DNA of 36,828 nt from Prosthecobacter sp. (GCA_030833205.1 JAURHS010000017.1:1-36828); one strand, 5' to 3'. Positions 17,023 to 25,873 are shown, numbered from the stretch's first letter. The notes: generated from the letters alone by a model not told the origin. Program-made: numbers and translations.

Positions 17023-18065
17023 AGCGCGCGCTGTTCATGCTCGGTGGCATGTTGGGATCCGCTTGGTCGGCGGTGCCGCCGCATTCGCTGGAGAAGATGC
17101 CGCAGGCGGCGGTGCAACAAGCCTTTCAGCTTTTGACGCGCGACTTTGTCGGGGCTGGAGAATTGGATTTTGCGCAGCTCAATCGCGCGGCGCTTGAGGG
17201 TTTGTTGTCTCGTTTGGCCTTGGGGGCCGAGGTGCTCTCGCCTGCTGCGCCCAGCAGCCCGTTGCCCAAGCCGGCGTGGATGAATGAGGTGTTGTGCGTG
17301 GGGATTCGTCTGCTGAGGCCGCGAGGCTTTGGTGAGATGCAGCTTGAGGCCATGCGGGCGGCCTTGCAGGCCGCAGCACAGCGGGACTCTCAAGAGGAGT
17401 TGATCCTGGATCTTCGCCTTTCCTGGCCTGACGAAGACCTCGAACGCGCCGCTGCTTGGTTGCAGTGTTTCGTGCCGGCAGGTGAGGTGGCCTTCAAGCT
17501 GAGGCAGATTCAAGGCGGGGAGCGGAGCGAGGCAGTGGCTGGGCGCAGTGCGCCGCTGTGGAAGCGGCCGCTGTTGGTGCTGGTGGACGGGGAAAGCAAC
17601 AATGTGGCTGAGGCCATTGCAGCGGTGTTGCAGCATCGCGGGCTTGGGCTGGTGATTGGATCGGCGACGCGTGGTGCTGCGGTCCAGTATGAGACCCGGA
17701 TGCTGGGCGGCGGCTGGAAGCTGCGCTTTGCCAAGGCGGAGCTGTTGCTTGCCAATGATCAGCGCCTCTTTGGCAAGGGCATCAAGCCACAGCTCGTTGT
17801 GGCGCAGGATCCCCAGCTCAAGCGCGAGTTGTTTGCCCTGCAGGACGATCCCAAGGCGCTGCGGCGCACGGTGTTTGATGAGCCGACAGTTCGATTCAAT
17901 GAGGCGGCCCTGATGGCTGGGCGCAATCCCGATCTGGAGGCGTTTTTGCGCCAGCAGGCAGTGCCCTCGGCTCCGCCGCCTCCGCGTGATGTGGTCTTGC
18001 AGAGGGCGGTGGATTTGCTACTGGCAAGGCAGCAATGGAAGCGGCCCAATCCCGGCAAACCCTAA
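17019..18065 (+). CDS. S41 (C-terminal processing) protease-like protein, catalytic residues missing
   Basis: 348 residues, coupled to thiD by ATGA, with a likely signal peptide (MKRALFMLGGMLGSAWSA). The tail-specific-protease core is recognisable: LILDLR (about 128-133), LVLVDGESNNVAEAIAA (about 186-203), LVIGSATRG (about 211-219), and LFGKGIKPQ (family GKGVxPD). In the family the second motif is SASASE, with the middle Ser as nucleophile; here it is SNNVAE, so the nucleophile is Asn195. The general-base lysine of TFGKG is also absent (TRGAA). I see no PDZ domain. It probably binds peptides or a partner outside the cytoplasm rather than cutting. Assignment to S41 rests on motif order and is moderate. 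Confidence 0.7.
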   Translation: MKRALFMLGGMLGSAWSAVPPHSLEKMPQAAVQQAFQLLTRDFVGAGELDFAQLNRAALEGLLSRLALGAEVLSPAAPSSPLPKPAWMNEVLCVGIRLLRPRGFGEMQLEAMRAALQAAAQRDSQEELILDLRLSWPDEDLERAAAWLQCFVPAGEVAFKLRQIQGGERSEAVAGRSAPLWKRPLLVLVDGESNNVAEAIAAVLQHRGLGLVIGSATRGAAVQYETRMLGGGWKLRFAKAELLLANDQRLFGKGIKPQLVVAQDPQLKRELFALQDDPKALRRTVFDEPTVRFNEAALMAGRNPDLEAFLRQQAVPSAPPPPRDVVLQRAVDLLLARQQWKRPNPGKP

Positions 18066-18283
18066 ACATCCCGCATTGGGTGCGGGTGAGGCTGCGCCTT
18101 GGACCCGCGCGCTGCGGTCGGACTTGGCAGGCCAGTCTGCCCAATGGTCGGCCGGTGCTGGCCTTCCGCCTGCCCGAGGAGCCGGTTCTGGAGCTGGGGG
18201 CGGGCAGCGAGGTCTGGGCGCAGATGTCCGTGGCTGATTTTTCCCAGGCCCATGTGCTTGAGCGCGTGGAGAAAGAAGAATGA
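18035..18283 (+). CDS. Small hypothetical protein, possible OB-fold
   Basis: 82 residues from ATG 18035, overlapping the previous gene by 31 bp; GTG 18080 would remove the overlap and is an equally good start. The pattern ASLPNGRPVLAFRLPEE then LGAGSEVWAQMSVADFSQAH vaguely recalls the OB-fold of translation initiation factor IF-1, but the similarity is too weak for a name. Its position suggests cotranscription with thiD and the S41-like gene. Confidence 0.5.
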   Translation: MEAAQSRQTLNIPHWVRVRLRLGPARCGRTWQASLPNGRPVLAFRLPEEPVLELGAGSEVWAQMSVADFSQAHVLERVEKEE

Positions 18284-18416
18284 AGCCGCAACTGCGCCGG
18301 CGCTGTGGTGTTGATCCAAAAAAGCATTTGTCGTCCCGCCCGGGACGGCGGCATGGTGCCTGCCCCCCGGGTTGCTGATTCGGGGGGCACTTTGCGGCTG
18401 CCTTTTTGCCTGACTC
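18284..18416. other. Intergenic region with two hairpins before sigma factor
   Basis: Two stem-loops lie in tandem: CGTCCC/GGGACG (18332-18347, loop of 4) and a 9-bp perfect stem (18361-18389). An A-run (18319-18324) precedes them. No clear promoter is seen for the sigma factor. Confidence 0.6.
18361..18389 (+). terminator. Strong hairpin, terminator or leader element
   Basis: TGCCCCCCG (18361-18369) pairs perfectly with CGGGGGGCA (18381-18389) around an 11-nt loop. The T-rich part (CTTTTT near 18401-18406) is 12 bp further on, not directly adjacent. It may end the thiD cluster, or it may act in the leader of the sigma-factor mRNA, which starts 28 bp downstream. Confidence 0.4.
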
Positions 18417-19094
18417 ATGGAGGACGACATTCCCAAAAATATTCCCGACGACATCGTCAAGGAGGCCTCCGGCAGTCTGCCGACGCGCAAGACGCTGATC
18501 GAGCGTTTGGACAATTGGTCGGATTGGTCGAGTTGGGATGAGTTCTACCGCACTTACTCGGGCTTTGTGTTTCATGTGGCGCGCAAGTCGGGTTTGAGCG
18601 ACGACGAGTCCAGCGACGTGGTGCAGGAGACCTTCATTGGCGTGGCCAAGAATCTTCAGAAGAAAAAATTCGACACCAGCCTCGGCTCCTTCAAGTCCTT
18701 CCTGCTCAATCAGGCGCGTTGGCGCATCCTGGATCAATTCCGCCGCCGCAAGAAGCAGCAGAGCCGCGAGGCCAATCTCTATCTCGACGAAACCGATGAT
18801 CGTCGCACCGCGCCGATTGAGCGCTGCGCCGACCCCAACGGCATGGCCCTGGAAAAACTTTGGGACAAGGAATGGCAGGATCAGGTCATGGACATTGCGC
18901 TGCGGCGTGTGCGCGCGCTGGTCTCACCACGGCAGTTTCAAATCTTTTCCTGCTATGTGCTCAAGGGGTGGAGCCCCGAGCGCGTGAAGAAGGAATTGGG
19001 CGTCAACGCGGCTCAGGTTTACCTGGCCAAGCATCGCGTTGGCCGCATCCTCAAGCGCGAGGCTGCCAGGCTTTCGGCCGCCGATCAGGAGTAG
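18417..19094 (+). CDS. RNA polymerase sigma-70-family (ECF-like) sigma factor
   Basis: 225 residues. Region 2 spans about 40-115 (FYRTYSGFVFHVARKSGL, then DVVQETFIGVAKNL and LLNQARWRILDQFRRRKKQ), a linker rich in charged residues follows, and region 4 lies at about 160-215 (LVSPRQFQIFSCYVLKGW, then ERVKKELGVNAAQVYLAKHRV). There is no region 1 or 3, so it is ECF-like. The N-terminal about 35 residues are extra. No anti-sigma factor or membrane sensor is next to it, a setting common in Planctomycetes and Verrucomicrobia. The start has no Shine-Dalgarno sequence. Confidence 0.88.
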   Translation: MEDDIPKNIPDDIVKEASGSLPTRKTLIERLDNWSDWSSWDEFYRTYSGFVFHVARKSGLSDDESSDVVQETFIGVAKNLQKKKFDTSLGSFKSFLLNQARWRILDQFRRRKKQQSREANLYLDETDDRRTAPIERCADPNGMALEKLWDKEWQDQVMDIALRRVRALVSPRQFQIFSCYVLKGWSPERVKKELGVNAAQVYLAKHRVGRILKREAARLSAADQE

Positions 19095-19122
19095 GCCGCG
19101 GCCACTTTGCTGCGGGCCGCAT

Positions 19123-20370
19123 TCAAGCGCCGCAGGCTTGGCGCACCTGCTCGATGCCTTGAGCCTGCAGTTGCGCCACCTTGGCGCGGGCCTGCTGCGC
19201 GCGCTTGGCGGCGGCCTTTGGATCCATGGCCATGGCCAACACCGTGGGGACCACGCGGGCCACTTCCTGCTCAACATCCATGTCCATGAGCCAGTCGCCC
19301 AGGCCGATGTCACGCCACATGTGGCCCTTGCTGGTCTGCTCGGCCCAACGGCAGACAATGGCCGGAATGCCGTGGCCCACGGCCATGATGGGGCTGTGCA
19401 TCTCGGCGCCAAACATGCCGGCGCTGCGGCGATAGACGCTCAAGGCCTCGCCTGGCAGCCAATACTGCTCGCGCCAAACCACGCGGTTGCGCAGTTCGGC
19501 GGGCAGTTTTTCAAGGATCATCTCGCGGTGCAGTTTCATCTGGCTGCTGTCCTCGGGGCACAGCAGGACCTTGAGTTGGGTTTGCTTGAGCACTTCAATG
19601 ATGGCCTGTCGAATCGGGCCCAAGTCATGCTCCTTCATGGCATCGTTGCGCGCCTGTTTGATGGGATCATGCGCTGTGCCCGGCTTCATTTCCCAGTAGG
19701 GCGAAAAGCGCAGGCGCACCAAGGCACAGAGGAACTGCCCCTCCTGAAGTTGATTGGCGGCCAGGTAGGCCTTGGCGCGCTCTTCATCGCGCAGGTCGCA
19801 GGCAAAGGCGGCGTCAGGTCCAAAGGCCATCCGGGGGCAGGCGCAGGCGCGGGATTGGGCCAGCTTCAGCGAGGTGGAGTCGCGGAAGAACACGAACCTT
19901 GCCTTGCCCAGCAGATCAATGGTCTTGGCCACCACCTCAGCTGCCGCCGGCTTGGTGGCGGTGCTGCCTTGCAGCGGCAGGGTGATGCCGAACACGCCAA
20001 AGGGCTTGCCGGTTTGCTCATGCCAGCGCCGCACATCCTTCTCGGCCACCAGCGACGGCCCTGAGCCGTGCAGAAAAAAATCGCACTCCTGCATCGCGCG
20101 GGCCACATCCTTTTCGCCGCGCAGGATGATGAGTTTGGGGAAGCGGCTTTGCAGCATGGCGTCGACCCCCCGATCCACCTTGCTGGGCCAAAGCCGCACC
20201 TCAGCCTGCGGGAAGTGCTGCTCCAACAGCGCCAACAAACCGGGAGTGTGGGCGATGTCGCCGATGTTCACCGTCTGCCAGGAGCTGCGGACCAGCAGGC
20301 GAACGGGAGTTGCGGCCTGCAGGGGAAGGCAGGAGGCCAGGGCAGTGAGGAGGGCTTGGCGGCGGCGCAT
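19123..20370 (-). CDS. Polysaccharide pyruvyl transferase-like protein with signal peptide
   Basis: 415 residues from ATG 20370 (MRRRQALLTALASCLPLQAA), which gives a compact signal peptide; ATG 20388 adds six residues. The body resembles the polysaccharide pyruvyl transferase family: an N-terminal NIGDIAHTPGLLALL, the acceptor-side HGSGPSLVAEKDV, FVFFRDSTSLKLAQ, GPDAAF, and a late GAEMHSPIMAVGHGIPAI. The usual enzymes use cytoplasmic phosphoenolpyruvate, so a secreted form is odd. It may be a related activity or a glycosyltransferase-like fold outside the membrane. It converges on the sigma-factor gene with 28 bp between. Confidence 0.78.
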   Translation of the reverse strand: MRRRQALLTALASCLPLQAATPVRLLVRSSWQTVNIGDIAHTPGLLALLEQHFPQAEVRLWPSKVDRGVDAMLQSRFPKLIILRGEKDVARAMQECDFFLHGSGPSLVAEKDVRRWHEQTGKPFGVFGITLPLQGSTATKPAAAEVVAKTIDLLGKARFVFFRDSTSLKLAQSRACACPRMAFGPDAAFACDLRDEERAKAYLAANQLQEGQFLCALVRLRFSPYWEMKPGTAHDPIKQARNDAMKEHDLGPIRQAIIEVLKQTQLKVLLCPEDSSQMKLHREMILEKLPAELRNRVVWREQYWLPGEALSVYRRSAGMFGAEMHSPIMAVGHGIPAIVCRWAEQTSKGHMWRDIGLGDWLMDMDVEQEVARVVPTVLAMAMDPKAAAKRAQQARAKVAQLQAQGIEQVRQACGA

Positions 20371-20478
20371 CGGGAGCCATGCCCTCAAGGCGGGCGCGGA
20401 TCAACGGCATCCTGCGTGGAGTCTCCGGGTTTTTTCGCCGCAACATGAGCTGCCCATGCATCGTAAAGCCCCCAACAC
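20371..20478. other. Divergent intergenic region
   Basis: 108 bp between the pyruvyl-transferase-like gene (minus) and a small lipoprotein gene (plus). No convincing promoter pair was found on either strand. Confidence 0.4.
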
Positions 20479-20913
20479 ATGAAACATCTCCTGGTCCTCG
20501 CTCTGACGCTGTCGCTCTCCTCCTGCGCCACGGAGTTCAAGCGCCAATGGGAGGCCGCCGGGAAGCAGGCCGCCAAGGCTGGCGTGGAGGGGCGCTGGGA
20601 GGGCACCTGGAAAAGCGAGGTCAATGGCCATCACGGCAGTCTGCGGGCCATCGTTGGGCCCGCCCTTAACCCAGAGGGGGATCATTGCTTCCATTATCAC
20701 GCCACCTGGAAGGGCTGGTTGCAGGGGGCCTACCAGGCCACCCACCGGGTGACGAAGGGGCGCGCCATCCACAGCTTCAGCGGCCAACACCAAATGCCCA
20801 GGATCTACGGTGGAGCCTACACCTACAGCGGCCGAATCAGCGGCGATGAGTTCAGCGCCTGCTACCAGAGCGCCAAGGACAAGGGAACCTATCAGATGCG
20901 GCGGGTGCGCTAG
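20479..20913 (+). CDS. Small hypothetical lipoprotein
   Basis: 144 residues. MKHLLVLALTLSLSSC is a lipoprotein signal with Cys16 as the lipidated residue. The mature part has a short helix (FKRQWEAAGKQAAKAG) and then beta-rich sequence starting VEGRWEGTWKSEVNGHHG, which looks like a small lipocalin/avidin-like barrel: repeated GxWxGTW and YHATWKGWLQGAYQA with alternating hydrophobics. No family is recognised. It is followed by 127 bp before the metalloprotease, on the same strand. Confidence 0.75.
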   Translation: MKHLLVLALTLSLSSCATEFKRQWEAAGKQAAKAGVEGRWEGTWKSEVNGHHGSLRAIVGPALNPEGDHCFHYHATWKGWLQGAYQATHRVTKGRAIHSFSGQHQMPRIYGGAYTYSGRISGDEFSACYQSAKDKGTYQMRRVR

Positions 20914-21040
20914 AGAACACCTCGGGATCGAGCGGCCCGCATTTGAAGCCGCGGACGATTTTCGCAGGCAACCTCGCAGGATTTGAGTGGTTGGATTCAG
21001 TGGAAAGTCATAGACTTTGTTGTCTAACTTTGGCTGCACC

Positions 21041-23038
21041 ATGAAGACCGCCCTGCTTCTCTGTCTCGGTTCGCTTGTTTTGGCCACTTCCTCAACGGCA
21101 CAGATCTCGCCGCGTCGAAGCCCGACGGGTGACTTCAATGCAGCGGCAGCCATCACGCGAACCGCCAGAGGCGCAGACATCCCAAATTTCCTTGGCTCCA
21201 GAATGGCTCAGGTCGCAGCGCGACATGGTCGCACGGTGGAGCAGTTGCGCGAGCTATGCCGCAACAATCGGCATTTGCGCGCGGATGCCGCGGGCCTGCT
21301 GCATTTCGCCTGCGAGGCGCCGCTGCCCATGCAGCTGCGTGCGGCCACCCTCAGCGTGGATGGCAATGGCGGCAGTGTGCTCTCTGGCACGGTGAGCGCT
21401 GATGAGGTCTTCAAGCTACACAGCCGTCCTGGCAGCAGCAAGGTGATCTATCTGGACTTCGACGGCCATGTCACTACGGGCACCTCGTGGAACAGCAGCG
21501 CCGCCACCAGCAGCATCACCACTCCGCCCTACAGCACGGATGCCACCGTCAGCGTGGCCTTCTCGCAGACTGAGCTCAACAACATGCACTCCATCTGGCA
21601 GCGCGTCGCTGAGGATTACGCCCCCTTCGATGTGGATGTCACCACAGAGGATCCTGGCTTGGATGCGTTGCGCAAATCCAATGCCGCGGATGGCAGGTAC
21701 GGTCTGAGGGTCTGCATTGGTGGCAATTCCACCTGGTATGGTTCTGGGATTGGTGGCGTGGCCTATCTGGGCAGCTTCACCTGGAACAGCGACACGCCAG
21801 CGTTTGTGTTCTCTGCCAGTCTGGGCAGCGGCAACCCCAAGTACACCGCGGAGGCGGTCAGCCACGAGGCCGGACACACCTTTGGGCTGCATCACGATGG
21901 CCAGACTGGCGGTACGGAGTATTACGCCGGTCATGGCAATTGGGCGCCCATCATGGGAGTTGGTTATTCCAAGGAGATCGTGCAGTGGAGCCGTGGCGAG
22001 TACAGCAACGCCAATAACAAGGAGAACGACACGGCCATCATCGCTGCAGTGCTTGGCTTGCGCGCGGATGCGGCGGGAGACAGCGTGGCCAATGCCGCCC
22101 CATGGCCCGCGCCCTCTGCGGGTAGTGCCTCGTTGGATGGGGTGATTCAAAGCGCCGACGATGCTGATCTCTACGCCTTCAGCACTGCTGCAGGTGAGGT
22201 GAGCTTCACCCTAACGCCCGTGGGTCCATCACCCAACCTCGACAGCCGCCTCAGCCTCTACGATGCCCAAGGCAATTGGTTGCAATCCGCAGAGCCCAGC
22301 ACGCTGGGTGCCTCGCTTGTCTCAACACTTGCCCAAGGCACTTACTACATTGCCGTGGAGGGAGTGGGTGCCGGCCTGCCAACTACCTCCTACAACGACT
22401 ACGGCTCGCTTGGACAATTCAAACTTGTGGGCAGCACGCTGCCCCTGAGCGGCGCACCGCCGCAGGCGGTGGCTTCTGCTCTGACTACGGTCACAGGCCA
22501 GGTTCCCCTGCAGGTCTCCTTTTCCAGTGATGGCAGCAGCGACAGCGATGGCAGCATCGTCGCCTACCACTGGGATTTTGGTGATGGCACAGACTCTGCG
22601 GAGGCCAACCCGGTTCACACTTACACCAAGGCTGGGCGCTTTGTCGCCAGCCTGGTGGTCACCGACGACAGTGGACTGTCCTCCCCCGCGGCCGAAGTAA
22701 CCATTGAGGCGACCACTTCACAATGGCTCGCGGCCAACGGCCTTCAGTTGATGCTTTACGGTGGGCGTCGCCAGGGAACGCAGGTTCTGAGTTGGCTCAC
22801 GGTGCGGGACTCCAATGGGCAGCCTGTGCGCAACGCCTTGGTGCGCGGCCAGTGGTCAGGCCTGTTCAATGCCACGGTTTCGGGTTTTACCTCGCGCGGC
22901 GGGCAGATCGGTTTCCTCACGCCTTATCTGCGGGGGCCAGGCAGCGTCACCTTCACTCTCACAGGGCTGCAGCGCGAAGGGTTTGTCTACGACCCAAGCC
23001 GGAACACTTCCAGCAGCGCCACCGCCAACTTGCGCTAA
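21041..23038 (+). CDS. Secreted zinc metalloprotease with PPC-like and PKD domains
   Basis: 665 residues from ATG 21041, which begins the signal peptide MKTALLLCLGSLVLATSSTAQ; an in-frame start at 21017 adds eight residues ahead of it. The metzincin-type site HEAGHTFGLHH gives His275, Glu276, His279 and His285. After the catalytic domain (about 130-345) come a pre-peptidase C-terminal-like beta domain (about 370-470, with DADLYAFSTAAGE), a PKD domain (about 480-565, with YHWDFGDGTDS and VHTYTKAGRF) and a C-terminal Ig-like domain (about 570-665). It probably degrades or processes external protein. No C-terminal sorting signal is seen. Confidence 0.92.
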   Translation: MKTALLLCLGSLVLATSSTAQISPRRSPTGDFNAAAAITRTARGADIPNFLGSRMAQVAARHGRTVEQLRELCRNNRHLRADAAGLLHFACEAPLPMQLRAATLSVDGNGGSVLSGTVSADEVFKLHSRPGSSKVIYLDFDGHVTTGTSWNSSAATSSITTPPYSTDATVSVAFSQTELNNMHSIWQRVAEDYAPFDVDVTTEDPGLDALRKSNAADGRYGLRVCIGGNSTWYGSGIGGVAYLGSFTWNSDTPAFVFSASLGSGNPKYTAEAVSHEAGHTFGLHHDGQTGGTEYYAGHGNWAPIMGVGYSKEIVQWSRGEYSNANNKENDTAIIAAVLGLRADAAGDSVANAAPWPAPSAGSASLDGVIQSADDADLYAFSTAAGEVSFTLTPVGPSPNLDSRLSLYDAQGNWLQSAEPSTLGASLVSTLAQGTYYIAVEGVGAGLPTTSYNDYGSLGQFKLVGSTLPLSGAPPQAVASALTTVTGQVPLQVSFSSDGSSDSDGSIVAYHWDFGDGTDSAEANPVHTYTKAGRFVASLVVTDDSGLSSPAAEVTIEATTSQWLAANGLQLMLYGGRRQGTQVLSWLTVRDSNGQPVRNALVRGQWSGLFNATVSGFTSRGGQIGFLTPYLRGPGSVTFTLTGLQREGFVYDPSRNTSSSATANLR

Positions 23039-23058
23039 CCGCTAAAGCAGCCTCGGGT

Positions 23059-24339
23059 TCAAGGCAGAGAGCCAGGGGGTGGTGGGGCTTCTGGGCCCTG
23101 AGGCAGCAGGGGCTTGATGAGGCCAAAGAAGTGGTCCGCCGCCTGCTGCCAGCCAAAGCGCTCTTTGACCCAAAGTCTTGCGCGCTCCGCCAGCGATCGC
23201 CGCAGCGACGCATCCTGCAGCAGTCGCAGCGTTTGATTGGCAAAGCGTTCGCTGTCGTCGCCAATCAGCACATGTTCGCCATCGGTGGTGCAGAGGCCTT
23301 CAACCCCAACGCTGGTGGAGACAATGGGCAGGCCCGCCGCCATGGCCTCAAAGACCTTGATGCGGGTGCCGCCACCGACGCGCAGTGGCAGGATCATGAT
23401 GGAGGATCGCGACAAATGGGGGCGCACATCTGCGACGGTGCCCGTCACTTCAATCCCAGGGTGGTTCTGCGCGAGCTGGCGAATGGCCGGCGTGGGATTG
23501 CGGCCGATGAGCAGGAGTTTGACCTGGGGAACCTTGGCGCGGATGCGGGGCAGCACCTCGCGGGTGAAGTGAAGCACAGCGTCAACATTGGCTTGCCAGT
23601 CCATGCTGCCCAGGAAGGCCAGACAGGGTTCGGCGCATGAACTGGGAACAAAGGCATCGCAGTCCACACCCGTTGGAACCCAGCCCAGCACATTGCGCAT
23701 GCCGCGCTCGTTGCGAAAGGCGGCCTCTTCTTCGGCGGAGACCATGATCTGTCCAGTGGCCTCATGAGCCACCTGATCTTCAAGGCGTCGGGTCAACTGC
23801 CATTCGCGGTGGCAAACCCAGCGGCGGGGCCCAAGGCGCAGGTTGCTGGCATGACGCTGCCAGATCAAACTTTCGATGTTGTGCTCGAAGACCACGGTGG
23901 GAATGGCCGGGGCCTTGGGCAGCGAGGCGAAGTGCACCCAGGACATCAGGTAATCGGCGACAGCGAGGTCGTGGCGGTGTTCATTGAGCAGGGACTGAAG
24001 CCGTTGGGTGGCCTGCTTGTTGCCATACCTGGCTGCCGCAAAAGGCAGCCTTCCGAAGATGCAATTGGCCAGCGCCGCTGCGTAGAAGGCCGGGCTTGAG
24101 CTTCGCTTGAGCTTTAGCGGATAGGTGATGAGCTCGTCGCAGTATTCCGCGGCTTGCGCGCAGGCGGATGGATCATCCTGCGCGGTCTGGGGGCAGAAGT
24201 AAGTGATGCGGGCATGGCGCCTGAGTTGCCTCAGCATGTGGTAGGTACGCAGGCGATCTCCACCGTTGAGGGGATGCAGAAGACGGACATTGACCCAAAG
24301 CAGGCGGGGCAGTGGTGAAGACCGGAGGTCCATGGTCAT
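23059..24339 (-). CDS. Glycosyltransferase family 4
   Basis: 426 residues from ATG 24339, sharing ATGA with the EEP gene stop; the open frame extends 126 codons upstream without homology. GT-B fold: an N-terminal acceptor half starting LLWVNVRLLHPLNGGDRLRT, and a C-terminal donor half with AFLGSMDWQANVDAVLHF, LLLIGRNPTP and VGGGTRIKVFEAMAAGLPIV, whose glutamate is the family donor contact. It transfers a sugar from a nucleotide-sugar donor with retained configuration. The context of pilin-like and EEP genes and the EPS export operon suggests a role in surface glycan assembly, but this is not certain. Confidence 0.87.
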   Translation of the reverse strand: MTMDLRSSPLPRLLWVNVRLLHPLNGGDRLRTYHMLRQLRRHARITYFCPQTAQDDPSACAQAAEYCDELITYPLKLKRSSSPAFYAAALANCIFGRLPFAAARYGNKQATQRLQSLLNEHRHDLAVADYLMSWVHFASLPKAPAIPTVVFEHNIESLIWQRHASNLRLGPRRWVCHREWQLTRRLEDQVAHEATGQIMVSAEEEAAFRNERGMRNVLGWVPTGVDCDAFVPSSCAEPCLAFLGSMDWQANVDAVLHFTREVLPRIRAKVPQVKLLLIGRNPTPAIRQLAQNHPGIEVTGTVADVRPHLSRSSIMILPLRVGGGTRIKVFEAMAAGLPIVSTSVGVEGLCTTDGEHVLIGDDSERFANQTLRLLQDASLRRSLAERARLWVKERFGWQQAADHFFGLIKPLLPQGPEAPPPPGSLP

Positions 24340-25517
24340 GGCTGGTGCGGGCGTGCAGGGAGTCGCAGATCCACACACAAGGGAAGGTGTTGGGCATCCG
24401 TGGCAAGCGTGCGGCAGCGCAGCACCTCCCATTGCGCCGAGACATGGGCGGCGTCCAGTCTCAGCCAAGGTTGAAACAGGGTCAGCGGGTGGTTGGCGTT
24501 GCCGGGGAAGGTGTGGCCGAAGCCCGAGCCGGCAATCTGATGACAGTCGCGCCAAATCGTGCTCAGGCTGCGGTAAATGGGGCCGAAGGCTGGGCAGTTG
24601 AAATCTCCAGCCACCACAACCGGCTTGGTGGAGTTGATGCGGTCGCTGCTCAGGCGCGAAAAAAATTCGAAGTAGGGATCCCAGTAGGTCTCCAGTGCCG
24701 CCTTGCGCAAGCGCCAATCGGTGACTGGCAGCAGCCCCAAAACGCCCCAGGCCGCGCTTCCCCTCAGGAGGGAGAACAGGTGCCCTCGCGGGCTAGGGGC
24801 ATGAACGCTGACCACCTCGATGCGCCGACCGTTGAAGTCCAATTCCATGGAAAGGCCCCAGGCTTGTTGGGTGGTTTTGAGCCCCGCGCGAAGCTCGGGT
24901 TGCAGAGGCTTGAGGCTGAGGATTGGCCAGCGGCTCAGGGTGACAAATTCACCATGGCCTTCGATCCAGGGGTAGTCGCCGTATTCGCCGCGGGTGGCGT
25001 AGTGGCTGAGTTTGGCGTCCTGAAGCAGGATGACATCGGGTTGAGTCTGCGCAATGAGGCTGCGCAGGGAGGTGTGGCGACCTTGGCCGCGATTCCAGCT
25101 CAGGAGGCGCAATTCCCCCAACTGCGGCTTGTGGCTTTGAGAGTCATGCGATGACCAGCCCCCGACCCAGGCAGCTCCCAAGATCGCGATGCAGAAGATC
25201 GCAATGCTGCGCCACGGAGACCAAGGCAGCGCGAGCAGGGCGGCGAATGGAAGAGGTAAGAAAAATAGATGAATTGGAAGGTAACCCAGAAAAGCCGTCA
25301 ACGCATTGCTCTGAGCCAGCCAGCATACCGTGGCGCATCCCGCGCAGACCATGAGAGTGAGAGCGAGGAGGAACGCCGAAAACCAGGAAGAGACCCTCCT
25401 GATGAGAGGATCCTGATCCCGCTTTGGGGTGGGCAATTGCTCCGGGTGTACCGGTTTGGATTTTGATGCCTGCTCAATCCTTTTTCGCAGCAGGGCTTGG
25501 TCTTCAAGGTATCCCAT
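24336..25517 (-). CDS. Membrane-anchored endonuclease/exonuclease/phosphatase (EEP) family protein
   Basis: 393 residues. The N-terminus is cytoplasmic and polar (about 1-40), then three hydrophobic segments follow (WFSAFLLALTLMVCAGCAT, a second at about 72-100 and a third at about 103-120). The EEP domain (about 130-393) has LSWNRGQG, PDVILLQDA (the usual Glu is Asp), VVSVHAPSP, VVAGDFNCPAFG and a terminal DAQHLPL. These are the metal and phosphate-binding motifs of the fold, which cuts phosphodiesters or phosphomonoesters. With the membrane anchor it probably acts outside the cytoplasm, perhaps on a lipid-linked or extracellular phosphate. It is 46 bp from the pilin-like gene. Confidence 0.85.
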   Translation of the reverse strand: MGYLEDQALLRKRIEQASKSKPVHPEQLPTPKRDQDPLIRRVSSWFSAFLLALTLMVCAGCATVCWLAQSNALTAFLGYLPIHLFFLPLPFAALLALPWSPWRSIAIFCIAILGAAWVGGWSSHDSQSHKPQLGELRLLSWNRGQGRHTSLRSLIAQTQPDVILLQDAKLSHYATRGEYGDYPWIEGHGEFVTLSRWPILSLKPLQPELRAGLKTTQQAWGLSMELDFNGRRIEVVSVHAPSPRGHLFSLLRGSAAWGVLGLLPVTDWRLRKAALETYWDPYFEFFSRLSSDRINSTKPVVVAGDFNCPAFGPIYRSLSTIWRDCHQIAGSGFGHTFPGNANHPLTLFQPWLRLDAAHVSAQWEVLRCRTLATDAQHLPLCVDLRLPARPHQP

Positions 25518-25563
25518 TTGGCTTCAAGATGAGCGATTGGAACCCTTTGGAAGAGCTTCGGGG

Positions 25564-25866
25564 TCAACCCTTTTTGGGCGAGGCGTCGGGTGGGGGCGTT
25601 TCAGATCCTTCGACATCAAGAAAGAGCTTTTTCAGGCTTTCCGGCAAGCTGGGGTTGCGTGGTTTCTCGAGGGGCGCCGGGATGATCTTCGCAGGGGACT
25701 TTGGCATCTCAAGAGCCTCTTGATCAACGCCTTGCTGAATCTTCAGGCGCTTGAGGCCCACCGGCACAACGATCAGGGTGATCAAGATGCTGATCCCCAA
25801 CGCCACGAGAGATTCGAAGATACTCAGGCCAGCGCGGGCAGGGACGGAGCGTGCCGGACGATGCAT
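25564..25866 (-). CDS. Type IV prepilin-like protein
   Basis: 100 residues from ATG 25866. The start is a classic prepilin leader: 13 basic residues ending in Gly (MHRPARSVPARAG), cut before Leu, then SIFE with Glu at +5, then a hydrophobic helix (SLVALGISILITLIVVPVGL). After it come a short linker and a proline/lysine-rich tail with no clear globular pilin domain, so it is more like a minor pilin or pseudopilin fragment. ATG 25878 is in frame but overlaps the -10 box. It heads the operon with the EEP and glycosyltransferase genes. No other pilus genes are seen in the window. Confidence 0.82.
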   Translation of the reverse strand: MHRPARSVPARAGLSIFESLVALGISILITLIVVPVGLKRLKIQQGVDQEALEMPKSPAKIIPAPLEKPRNPSLPESLKKLFLDVEGSETPPPDASPKKG

Positions 25867-25873
25867 GGGGCCG

